Shown: positions 47,401 to 56,692 of the stretch, in pieces | Position numbering within the stretch: position 1 is the first letter of the stretch | Layout of the letters: every line of letters begins with the position of its first letter | NCBI RefSeq assembly: GCF_964275005.1 | Contig: NC_092686.1 | Location: 17,932,547 to 17,996,546, forward strand | Direction of reading: 5' to 3' | Origin: Diadema setosum | Lineage: Eukaryota > Echinodermata > Echinoidea > Diadematoida > Diadematidae | DNA length: 64,000 nt | Notes under the pieces: generated by a model | The model's database searches: none | Told to the model about the DNA's origin: nothing | The model's input: the letters and a program-made list of their open reading frames with translations, nothing else | Translations under genes and position numbers: made by a program

Positions 47401-47640
47401 AATGCCATGATTCTTAAGAGTTTTGAATAGATAGAGCAAAAGATCAGTGTGACAAAAAAGGGAGATGGACTTGTCTTTTTTTTTTGTGCTTGTCTGTTGA
47501 ATCTCAGTCTCTCCATAATATCATTTTCCTTCACTGCAGGTTGTGATGTTCTAAGATGGGACAGCTTACCCGAGTGTCCAGAAGACAACAGCCAAGATTC
47601 AATTTATGCAGAGCTTGATGAAATTGAATGTGTGCGATGA
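41284..47640 (+). CDS. FAM72: FAM72 (UNG2-binding family), complete four-exon gene
   Basis: Joined coding sequence 41284-41426, 44728-44805, 46304-46428, 47540-47640: 447 nt, 148 residues against 149 in human FAM72A. Strong matches run the whole length: RGMKAVLLADT (25-35), STDAP, KCDCKI, CNKCGNNVGY (71-80), IPCVPCLQSCNNGHLWIF (84-101), LDKTG, W122, and the end EIECVR. CxxC pairs at 15/18, 71/74 and 86/89, plus C93 and H97, are kept, consistent with a zinc-bound fold. In mammals FAM72A binds nuclear uracil-DNA glycosylase UNG2 and promotes its loss, favouring error-prone repair. An in-frame TGA lies 12 nt before the ATG, fixing the start. Intron phases are 2, 2, 1. It is divergent from srGAP. 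Confidence 0.97.
41700..41872. repeat. Half copy of MITE family 1
   Basis: It matches the right halves of 53735-54146 and 5297-5679: GATATCTTAGTCATTTCAAA, ATCAAATAAACTTTCAATTC, CTCTTAGAATTGTATG. The left half is missing. Confidence 0.6.
41917..42653. mobile_element. Foldback element with duplicated hairpin centre
   Basis: The arms of about 270 bp (from CACGCAGACAGAGGCTGC rightwards, and its complement ending at 42653) are near-perfect inverted repeats. The centre contains a hairpin, CTCTCCGACTACCTACGTTG and its complement, flanked by CCATTCAAATAACA. A segment of about 140 bp with this hairpin is present twice in a row (about 42124-42262 and 42268-42406). No ORF. Confidence 0.8.
42740..43806 (+). 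mobile_element. Repeat with GGAGGCAT ends, (GTCC)n/(GTAC)n run and many GGTCA words
   Basis: It starts ATGCCTCCGCCAACGAAGTG, then GGAGGCATTATGTTTTCGGG and a GTCC/GTAC run at 42783-42836. Five or so loosely repeated modules of about 170 bp follow (CATATCTC...AAGGTATC.TCATG.AACTT), each with GGTCAAAGGTCA. It ends GCGGAGGCATACACCAGTC plus GCCGTAGCGACATTTCTAG. No protein-coding capacity is evident, and its superfamily is unknown to me. A worn copy lies at 2700-3630. Confidence 0.75.
43823..43851. repeat. Perfect 12-bp-arm hairpin
   Basis: TTTACGGCTCTC, a five-base loop, and the exact complement. It lies 16 bp after the end of the GGTCA-rich repeat. Confidence 0.85.
44728..44805 (+). CDS. FAM72: FAM72 exon 2
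   Basis: 78 nt with acceptor TAATTCACAG and donor GTGAGTCAAG. It encodes the end of codon 48 to the first two bases of codon 74: the variable TISATGQPYSTG part, then KCDCKISDTVCNK. Human FAM72A has RCYFTKICKCKLKDIACLK in the same place. The exon is too short to show as an open frame of its own. Confidence 0.93.
44806..46303 (+). other. FAM72: FAM72 intron 2
   Basis: 1.5 kb, phase 2. AT-rich unassigned sequence, with a T run at 46268-46277 close to the acceptor. No repeat family was recognised. Confidence 0.85.
46304..46428 (+). CDS. FAM72: FAM72 exon 3
   Basis: 125 nt with acceptor ACTATTTTACAG and donor GTAAAAAC. It completes C74 and encodes GNNVGYSIMIPC through LDKT: the core of the family, with IPCVPCLQSCNNGHLWIF. 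The donor lacks the usual G at +5. Confidence 0.95.
46429..47539 (+). other. FAM72: FAM72 intron 3
   Basis: 1.1 kb, phase 1. About half is the MITE at 46547-47083. The rest is unassigned, with a GA/AT simple tract near 47084-47108 and a T run at 47477-47486. Confidence 0.9.
46547..47083. mobile_element. MITE with CAGTCAAACCTGTCTATAGC ends
   Basis: Both ends begin CAGTCAAACYTGTCT in inverted orientation, with GTGGCCGCTATAGACA repeated inside each. TA follows the right end, and CA precedes the left end where TA would be expected. Ends and target fit pogo/Tigger-like or other TA-targeting transposons. No transposase. Confidence 0.8.
47540..47640 (+). CDS. FAM72: FAM72 exon 4 (last)
   Basis: 101 nt with acceptor TTCCTTCACTGCAG. 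It encodes residues 117-148 and TGA at 47638-47640. It carries W122 in VLRWDSLPE, matching human W125 in VLLWGNLPE, then an acidic stretch and the conserved end ECVR (ECIR in human). Confidence 0.96.
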
Positions 47641-47889
47641 CTCTCTTGGCAGTTATCTGATGGTAACTCCTCAGATACATACAATGTGTCTTATTCAGAA
47701 CATTCCATGTCAAGCACTGCTGCTGTGACTTTACAACATGTAGATAAGATAAAAAATGTGAGCCTTGTGCCAGTGCAAGAAAGGCATGTTACACTTCTGT
47801 GGGACACCTTCAGTGTAATCTACCTTGCATGCTGGATATACCATTTTGTCCATCAGTTGTACCTGTGGCCTAACTCGTGTTATGCATTA
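47641..47889 (+). other. FAM72: FAM72 3' UTR, proximal part
   Basis: Single-copy sequence from the stop codon to the edge of the nested DNA elements. No AATAAA or ATTAAA is seen in it. The first AATAAA downstream is at 48060-48065, inside the element. Confidence 0.5.
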
Positions 47890-49214
47890 CAGTGAAACCC
47901 CGTTATAACGAGGTCCGTGGGACCGGCGATATTACCTCGTTATAACCGTATGCATCAAAAACAAAGAAAAACATAAGCACGACGTCATATACCATCAATC
48001 AAACTTAAGAACACCCTTTGCGTTGCTATTACACAATTATGGATCATTATTATTGAGAGAATAAAGGGAAATTATTTGTGAATTGATAAAAAAAAGACGA
48101 GAACAAAGTAAGGGTTGAAAGACGTTAATTCTTTATTTTTCTTCCAAAAATCTCTTCACATAGTAGTTGCACATGATGTTCTTGACAAGTAGGCCTGTAC
48201 ATTTTATTATATTCGTGGTTCTTTCTACATCTATCTCTTCCTCTTGTATTGAACCATTCTGAAGGAATGATATTTTTCGTTTGTGAAATACAGTGTAAAA
48301 TGACAATGAACAAAATCAGATTGTATAAAATGCCTTGAAGTTTTTCTAAACACCAGCGCAAATAGAGTAACAAACATACATTGTTTAATGTAACTTTTGA
48401 GGTATTTTACGCTGTTCGTGCCCAGCGGGAATGCGATGATTTCATGAATAATTTCGGCTGTAATCTTATACAATGTATGATCGTTGCCCCCTAATGGATT
48501 AAAAATGCGTTCTTTATTTCTCTTCCAAAAATCTCTTTGCGTTTTGTACAAAAAATGGGCGCCAGGGAATTTGGAAGGTTGTGATCCTTTTTACGCAAAT
48601 CTGTACCTCGTAGACCATTCTGAAAGAAAGAAAATTCTTCATTGTGAAATGCAGTGTTAAATGATAATGAACAAACCCAGTTCTATTCAAACTGTTTAAT
48701 GCGTTTGTTTCTTTATCTGAACACCGACTCAAGTAGATTAACATGCGTTATTCAACTATTTTTACGCTACTGTCACCCGGCGGGATCGCGTTGATTTTAG
48801 CAATTACATTGGCTTTAATCATACACACTCATATTTACACTATCACTTGTTAAATGATAATGAACAAAACAAGATCTATTCAAACTGTTAAATGCGTTTG
48901 TTTCTTTTTCTAAATACCGACTTGATTAAGTAGTATAACATGCGTTATCTAACTATTTTTACGCTGCTGTCACTCGGCGGAATCGTGATGATTTCATTAA
49001 TTATTTTCAGCTTTAATCATATACACTCATATTTACTAATCAGCAAAACAAGTGTAAGTCGGAACAAAAAATGGAAAGGATATAATGATGAGTTTCACTT
49101 GCATTCGCTAAATGAAAAGTTTTTGAATGCGCTATTTTTTTTTTCTCATTGCTGTGCGGTCTGACATTCTATCACGCATGCGTATCTCACGAAAAAGAAA
49201 ATCGAATGATTATA

Positions 49215-51357
49215 CAGTGAAACCCCGTTATAACGAGGTCCGTGGGACCGGCGATATTACCTCGTTATAACCGGTACCTCGTTATAACCGTACGCATCAA
49301 AAACAAAGAAAAACATAAGCACGACGTCATAATATACCCAACAATAAAAGTTAAGAACATCCTTTGCGTTGTTATTACACAATTATGGATCATTATTATC
49401 GAGAGAATAAAGGGAAATTATTTGTGAATTAGGCGAAAAAGTCGGGGTTGAAATAGGTTAATTCTTTATTTTTCTTCCGAAAATCTCTTCCCATAATAGT
49501 GCACGTTATGTTCTTGAGAAGTATAGGCCTATATTATATTAAAATCACATTGTATAAAAACGTTGTTTACCGTAACTTGCGGGGTATTTTTACGCTGTTG
49601 GTGTCCGAGCGGGAATGCGATAATTTCATGAATCATTTCGGCTGTATTCTTATACAATGTATGATCGTTGCGCCCGAAAGGATTAAAATGCGTTGTTTAT
49701 TTTCTTCAGAAAATCTCTTCGCGTTTTGTACATCCGTTCTTGAAAAATAAGCGACAGGATTGAATTTAGAAGGTTGTGATCCTTTTTACGCAGATCTGTT
49801 CCTCATAGACCATTCTGAAAGAAAGAAAATCTTCATTGTGAAATGCGTTGTTAAAATTGTGATAATTAACAAACCCAGATCTATTCAAATTGTTAAATGC
49901 GTTTGTTTCTTTTTCTGAACACCGACTAAGTAGCTTAACATGCGTTATTCAACTATTTTTACGCTGCTGTCAACCGTCGAGATCGCGATGATTTCAGAGT
50001 AACATTCGTGCGTCGTGAAGCGTAACTTGCGGGTTCTTTTTACGCTGTTGGTGCCCAGCGGGAATACGATGATTTCATGAATCATTTCGGCTGTAATCTT
50101 ATATAATGTATGTTCGTTGCAACCGAAGGGATTAAAGATGCGTTGTTCATTTTCTTCCGAAAATCTCTATACGTTTTGTACATCCGTGCATGAAAAATAA
50201 GCGACAGGATTGAATTTAGAAGGTTGTGATCCTTTTTACGCAAATCTGATACTCGTAGACCATTTTGAAAGAAAGAAAAATCTTCATTGTGAAATGCGTT
50301 GTTAAAATTGTGATAATGAACAAACCCAGATCTATTCAAATCGTTAAATACGTTTGTTTCTTCTGAACACCGATTAAGTATTTAAACATGCGTTATTCAA
50401 CTATTTTTACGCTACTGTCATCCGGCGAGATCGCGATGATTTCAGAGTAACATTCGTGCGTCGTTTACCGTAACTTGCGAGGTTATTTTACGCTGTTGGT
50501 GCCCAGCGGGAATGCGATGATTTCATGAATCATTTCGGCTGTAATCTCATACAATGTATTATCGTTGCGCCCGAAAGGATTAAAGATGCGTTCTTTATCA
50601 TCTGCCGAAAATCCCTTCGCATTGTATACATCCGTTCTTTAAAAAATTGCGACAGGATTGCGTTATTCAACTATTTTTACGCTACTGTCACCAGGCGAGA
50701 TCGCGATTTCATTAATTATTTCGGCTATAATCATACATTCGTATTTGCTAATCAGCAAAACAACTGGAAGTCGGGACTACCAATGGAAAGGATATAATGT
50801 TGAGTTGCACACGCATTCCAATTTCCATATTTTCCACGAGTGTCGCTACATGAAAAGTTTTTGAGTGCGTTATATTTTTTCCCTTGTTGCGCTGTGGTCT
50901 GACCTATAACATTACGCACGCGTGTGATCTCGCGTAAAAGAAAATCGAGTGATTATGTTTGATAATTTAGTAGGAACATCGAATGGTATTAATGTGTGTG
51001 TGGTTTTTTTTTTTGGCGTGGTTTAAAAGAAAACATGGAAGGAACCGTTCTCTGCAAAACGGGAAAAAGGCATGAATAGCGTGAATTCGATTTTCAATGT
51101 TTCATTTGTCTCGTGTTTGAAAAGCGGCAAGTCAAGAAATGGTACCTCGTTATATCCGATCGAATTTCTTATGTTTTTCTTTATCATGATGCGCCGAAAA
51201 TGTCCTCGTTATAACCGGAATCTCGTTATAACCGAACTCGTTATAACCGATTCGTTTTGCCATAGGTTTACACGCAAAGGAAAACGGGACCGACGCGATC
51301 ACCTCGTTATAAGCGGTTCCTCGTTATAACCGTACTCGTTATAACGAGGTTTCACTG
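49215..51357. mobile_element. Pogo/Tigger-like element B, inserted in A
   Basis: 2.14 kb from CAGTGAAACCCCGTTATAAC to ATAACGAGGTTTCACTG, with TA on both sides. The middle is two to three direct repeats of about 450 bp (near 49558, 50015 and 50460) built of two modules: one with GCGGGAATGCGATGATTTC, the other with CAACTATTTTTACGCTRCTG. The same modules occur in A. No transposase frame. Confidence 0.85.
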
Positions 51358-51569
51358 TATTCAATAACTTGGTAGGAACATCGGAAGGTATTCTTGTGTC
51401 TTATTGCGAGGGTTAGAAGAAAACATGGAAGGAACTGTAAACTCTGCAAAACGGGAAAGAGATGTGGATAGCGTAAATTCGGTTTTCAATGTTTGAAAGT
51501 GGCAAGTCAAGAAATGGAACCTCGTTATATCCGATCAAATTGCTTATGTTTTTCTTTATCATGATGCAC

Positions 51570-51690
51570 CGAAATTGTCCTCGTTATAACCGGAATCTCG
51601 TTATAATCGAACTCGTTATAACCGGAATCTCGTTATAATCGAACTCGTTATAACCGGAATCTCGTTATAATCGAACTCGTTATAACCGAT
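51570..51690. repeat. Tandem repeat of 34-bp CTCGTTATAACCGGAATC units in element A's end
   Basis: About three near-identical units, alternating AACCGGAAT and AATCGAACT versions of the CTCGTTATA word, enlarge the right inverted end of element A. Confidence 0.85.
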
Positions 51691-52436
51691 TCGTTCTGCC
51701 ATAGGTTTACACGCAAAGGAAAACGGGACCGGACCTGATCACCTCCTTATCAAAGCGGTACCTCGTTATAACCGAACTCGTTGTAACGGGATTTCATTGT
51801 ACATGGTGTGCATTGTGCAGTATTATTCTTGCAAAGATACCATGAATGTATGTCATAGTAAAATAACTGATACGATTTTCTTTTGGTGTTCTGTTGTTTG
51901 TTGACCATATCAGGTGTCACTTTGGCCCATATAAACAAGATGTAGATAACTTTATTATGCTCTTCAGTGTTGGATATATGTATGTATTTTATATTTATGC
52001 ATTTTTTAACATTTACTTTGCTAGTTTAGTTTGGGTAATAGAAAAAGACATTTGTTTTCTATTTCAGATGTATTTGTCAATGCTTGTAACATGTCTCCCA
52101 GACATGCAATACTATGTCATGATCTTAAAGTGCAAATTGATTTGTCATAATGTCATCCTAAAAGGGTCATTCAGAGTTATTTTTTTCATAGGGAATCTTT
52201 TATGAATGCTTGATGACATTCACAAAATGTCATTGAGTATGTATGTCTAATTGAACCTTATGAAAATCAGTTTTTAGCATTACAAGTTTTATTATGTAAC
52301 ATGTCAACTTTCATTAGTCTAGGATGATGTTTTATTCAACTTGAATTTTACAGATGACAGAAGGAGGAAATTAAAAAAGCTTGCCATTTTTTATTCTAAA
52401 ATGTCTTATAACTTAATGCACCTGCAGCACATAGCA

Positions 52437-52495
52437 TACACGTCATTATACAGTATACTTGCTGTACACGTCATTATACAGTATACTTGCTGTAG
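52437..52495. repeat. Tandem duplication of about 31 bp
   Basis: TACACGTCATTATACAGTAT plus ACTTGCTG occurs twice in direct succession. Confidence 0.9.
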
Positions 52496-52603
52496 TAGGC
52501 TGAATAAAGCACCAGTAATAAATGTGTCATCAAAAACTTTGATGACATTAACTTTTTGAATGATCTCAAAGAACTTAAACTCTGGTATTCTTGATGAAGT
52601 TAA

Positions 52604-52856
52604 ATTCTTCCTAAACTTGCAGAAGTCCATCAGTCATAGAATATGTTCTTTGAATCTCAATGCTGCAGTTGTACTGTCAACTTTGTTTAAGTTGATCCCT
52701 TGTAAGTCTAATACTAAATTGCCCATAAAGTCTAAGTTCTTTTCAAGTCCTCTGCTCTCTATATTCAATTAATTTTAATTCTTTGCAAGTCAAATGTCTC
52801 TTAAGTTGAAACTATTTCTTCAGTCCAAATAGATTTGACTCAGGCAAAGTTGACTG
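52604..52856. repeat. Worn MITE related to 55005-55194
   Basis: The right end, AAGTTGACTG before TA, and the inner CTTAAGTTGAAACTATTTC and CAGTCCAAATAGATTTGAC match the other copy's right half. The left end cannot be fixed. Confidence 0.5.
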
Positions 52857-53734
52857 TATATCAATGTACCACTCACTTATGTTCACTTGTTTGTTATGCA
52901 AGTGGTTGAATCTTATGTGTGTGTTGGTCTGAGATGGGGGAGACTCACACAAAAATGCTATTTGATTATATATAACTTTCATGACACAATATCTGTGCAC
53001 TTAGTGCATATGATTTCCTGTGATATGGTACTGGGATTTTGACTGATTTTGTGTAAGCTTTCCATGGAAAATAAACACAAATTTTGAGTTTAAATATTTG
53101 ATTAAAATATTTAGAAAATCTCTCATCAGTTATACATTGTACATGCAAATATGTATTTTCTTTTTCTTTTTGGATATTGACTGTTTACTATAAAGTTACC
53201 TAAATTGCTGGTGATTTTCATAATGGAAGCATGTTACACATGTATGTTCTAGTCTCTATGTATCTACACAGAATGAATTTTCACTTCGTATGCACAGATT
53301 CACGTATAAGCAGTGCATGCTTGTGGAGGAGTCTATCACAAAGACAGGTATATTATGTCGTACTCGACAAACAAAAACCAAAAATATAAACAAATAGTTA
53401 TAACTGAATTTAACAACACGGAAGTAAAAGTATATTCAGGTCCCAATATTATTCATTTTTCTTTATTTACTGTATTTGTTCAGTTATAACAAAATTTTGA
53501 CATATACATTGTAATGAACAAAAACTGCCAGTCCTGGGGGAAATGTTATCATAGGATTAGCCAGTAGTGTTTATACATTACATCATGTACCAGTGGTAAG
53601 TTTGATATCCCTCATGTCAAAACTATTTGTCCTCTCCGAGTAATATGTCACAGTAAGTACAGCTTAAGCACAATGATTACAGTCCTGTGCTCTGGTCAAA
53701 TGCATTTGATTTCTAACTAGGAAACAAAGACACA

Positions 53735-54146
53735 AAAAGGGATGGTTTTGGTTGAAATGGGGCTTCAGGTTTCCAACTTCTTTTGTGAGATGAGAAACCT
53801 CTTATGAATTATGAAAGAGCATACAATTCTAGGAATTCAAAGTTTATTTGATAAAAACTGGTGTTGAAATGGCTTAGATATATAAAAACAAAGAGGTCCT
53901 AATAAAAGGTGGGACCCAACTTTTATTAGGACCACTTTGTTTTACTTTGTTTTTTTGATATCTCGACCATTTCAATACCAATTTTCATCAAATAAACTTT
54001 GAATTCCTCTTAAAATTATATGCTCTTTTATATTTCATAAGTGATAAAATTAAAATTGAAATTGAAATAAGTGGTTTCTAATTATCTGGCAAAAAGATAA
54101 AATTATGTGAATCTCCCATCTCTGTCGAAACTATGTCATCCCTTAA
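53735..54146. mobile_element. MITE of family 1
   Basis: The left end AAAGGGATGGTTTTGG and the right end CTATGTCATCCCTT are inverted. The centre is a strong inverted repeat: AAAGAGGTCCTAATAAAAG and its complement, with GATATCTCGACCATTTCAAT. Confidence 0.8.
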
Positions 54147-55004
54147 AGACTTATTGGGACTGTAGAATGTAGATATAGAGCAAACATAATTGCCTTGTAA
54201 AGAGAGGCCTATGCATTAGACATATCACACATACAAGGCATACCAGTAATATTTGTGAAATATTTTCATATATGTGTGGCATATAGTACACATGTATGTA
54301 ATATTGTGGCCATCATAAATGAATGTGATGTCTATCAGATGAACCAATGTAATTGTAATGTTTGCTGTAAGTATACAGTAAAGCTTTTATGCAAAAAAAA
54401 AACAAAAAAAAAAACCATAAAAATGTTACTTTTGCTCTTTAATATTTGCATATTTGTTTTCGAACAGTGTATCAAACATAATTGAGTGTTCAAACTAGAG
54501 TGGTCCGGTACCATTGTCAGTGTAGTAATGCTCAACTGTATATTGCATTTTCAACAATAACTGCAACGTTGATAGAATTGCAACTTGTGTTCATCAAATA
54601 CACAAACACTCTATGACAATGCTTGTACCATGATTTTTTTTTTTGTTCTATTTGTGTGTACATATTGGGATAGATGTGTGTATATTACATACATGATTGG
54701 GTACTCTCATTTCAAGGCTCACCAGCAATATAGTTTAAGTGGATAATTATCAAGATCAAGTAAAGATATATAATGTGCATTTGTGTGTGTATGTGTGTGT
54801 GTGTGTATGTGTTTAAAATCTACTTATGTGAGAGATACATCAACCATAGATGTCCCTGCATCACGAAAACACAAAAAGTCTCCAGATATGGATTTTTAGC
54901 GAAGTGCAGATTCTGAAAAACCATATACACTCTATGTACAGTGTATGTGCATATAACTAGACTCATACTTTCCTAGCCCATATTATAACTGATGAAGAGA
55001 AAGA
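54147..55004. other. Unassigned AT-rich stretch
   Basis: Only A runs near 54394-54417, a (GT)n tract near 54783-54812 and short palindromic TACATGTA words. Confidence 0.6.
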
Positions 55005-55194
55005 ACAGTAAACCTTGCGTAAGTCAACCTTGCATAAGTCGAATACTCCCCAAAGTCAAAGACCTTTTCAAGTCCTCTTTACATTACATTTGATTTTAAT
55101 CCCTCATAAGTCGAATTTTCTCTTGAGTCAAGGCTGTTCCTTCATTCCAAATACATGTAGATTCGACTTGGACAAGCCAATCAAGGTTGACTGT
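55005..55194. mobile_element. 190-bp MITE with ACAGTnAACCTTG ends
   Basis: The left end ACAGTAAACCTTGCGTAAGT and the right end AATCAAGGTTGACTGT are inverted, with AAGTCGAA words in both halves. Confidence 0.75.
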
Positions 55195-55510
55195 ACGTCC
55201 CCTTGGAAAGGATTCGAAGTTTAGGGTTTATTCAAGTGCTCAATCTAACCCAGCAATTTTCTATGCAGTGAATGGGACAAAAGACAGAACATTCTTTTCA
55301 TGATTGATACTAACTTTCATACAATATAGAGCAAAATCCTTTCAGAGTTAAGATACATGTATTGAGTTGAGGTGAAGAGTGTGGATATAGGGTGGACAGA
55401 CAGAGAAAAGTGTTACATTAAAACTGAAAGAGAAATTCCATTCATTTTATGATCCCAAACTTTAAAAACTAAATAGACAAAGAAGTGTGCTTTCAGAAAA
55501 CATAATAGAC

Positions 55511-55705
55511 TACTGTAAAAGTGGGTATTTTCGCACGACTAATTTTTCGCGCTTGGCCAGGTGAGAAGAGTTTCGCGTGTTTTTAATTCCGCGGAATCAA
55601 GACACCAAGTACAGGAACATATGGCAGCAAAAATATTTGTGTGCTTTTATTTTCGCGCTAGTTTCTGGTTGCACGAAATGCGCGAAAATTTCCACTTTTA
55701 CAGTA
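55511..55705. mobile_element. MITE with TACTGTAAAAGTGG ends and TTTTCGC arms
   Basis: The left end TACTGTAAAAGTGGGTATTT and the right end AAATTTCCACTTTTACAGTA are inverted, followed by TTTTCGCGC-type words in both arms. TA at both edges suggests a Tc1/mariner-type target. Confidence 0.8.
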
Positions 55706-56692
55706 TGTTGACCCAATTCACTTATTTTGAGTCCTCACACAAAATCAGGTCGTTATTTTTTTTTTTTTTTTTTTTTTTTCATACATGGTTTATACGTATA
55801 TATGTAGAATGTCCATCCCTCTGTGGTTCATTATTTTTACGGAGACTATAAATAGACACATTTGCAGTTCTACTTATTTATTTCACTATATCGTCTCTAT
55901 TTTTCATTCATCCCCCCCCCCCCCCCCCCATCAAGCCAGTGAAAAAAACATTTGGCCATGCCATGAGTGGGGTTTTTCTTAGGCAGACCAGTTTGATGTG
56001 ATAAAGGTCTTTATCAACCATTGGGCTTTATGTCCATTATCAACTGAACAATATACAATTGTACAATGTATTCCACTAAAATAGGCTCCACCTCTATCTC
56101 TTGACATGTTTCATGCATGTACTTAATTGTAAGGTCTGTGAACTGTACCATATCACAGCTGACTACAGTTATTTTACACCTTAGATATACAATTGGCTAT
56201 CTTCTGCACTTTACCTTGTTCCAGTACTGGTCTTTGCCCACACATACCATTAGCAGTTGAAGATTTGCAGGAACCCATCCAGGTACATGCCTGCATGTTT
56301 TTGTTTTCAAGTGCAGTACCAGCATCAATGTTCTCACATGAATAAGCCTGTTCATAATTAGCTCATGTATACATTGGTACAAATGACCTTTCTTTGTCTC
56401 AGCGGCATAATGCATAAGCTTGCCCAGACGTAGCAATTTATGGAATTTGTTTTCAAACAAAGAATGAACTGGTGTTCAGACCAGGTGACCAAAATAGTCC
56501 ATCAGTTGACATTTTAGCAGGCATCCATTTCATTGTTTTGTATTGACTGCAATAACAGATTATTTCTTTTCATATTGCAAAATACCATTCTTGCTGTCAG
56601 GTGGATGTGGTGGCATGGTACAAGCACCATTCAGATAAGGATCACACGAACAATCATCGCATCACAGATGCTTATCTCAGTGAATTAACAAA
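55706..56692. other. Unassigned stretch
   Basis: Includes a T run (55757-55780) and a C run (55912-55930). No gene recognised. Confidence 0.6.

Larger units (their letters stand above)
47890..51799. mobile_element. Non-autonomous pogo/Tigger-like element A, split by element B
   Basis: It begins CAGTGAAACCCCGTTATAAC after TA (47888-47889) and ends with the worn inverse (GGGATTTCATTG) before TA. Its own sequence is 47890-49212 plus 51360-51799, about 1.76 kb. The sequence across the break joins into the uninterrupted order seen in B near 50950-50980. The ends are stacked CTCGTTATAAC words. No transposase frame. Confidence 0.8.
51802..53734. other. Unassigned stretch after the nested elements
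   Basis: AT-rich. It contains a 31-bp tandem duplication (52437-52495) and a worn MITE end at 52604-52856. No gene recognised. Confidence 0.6.

Noticed and set aside
47890-51799. A transposase gene in the pogo/Tigger-like elements
   Set aside because: No frame longer than about 106 codons, none with DDE-type spacing. The longest ones read through repeat modules.
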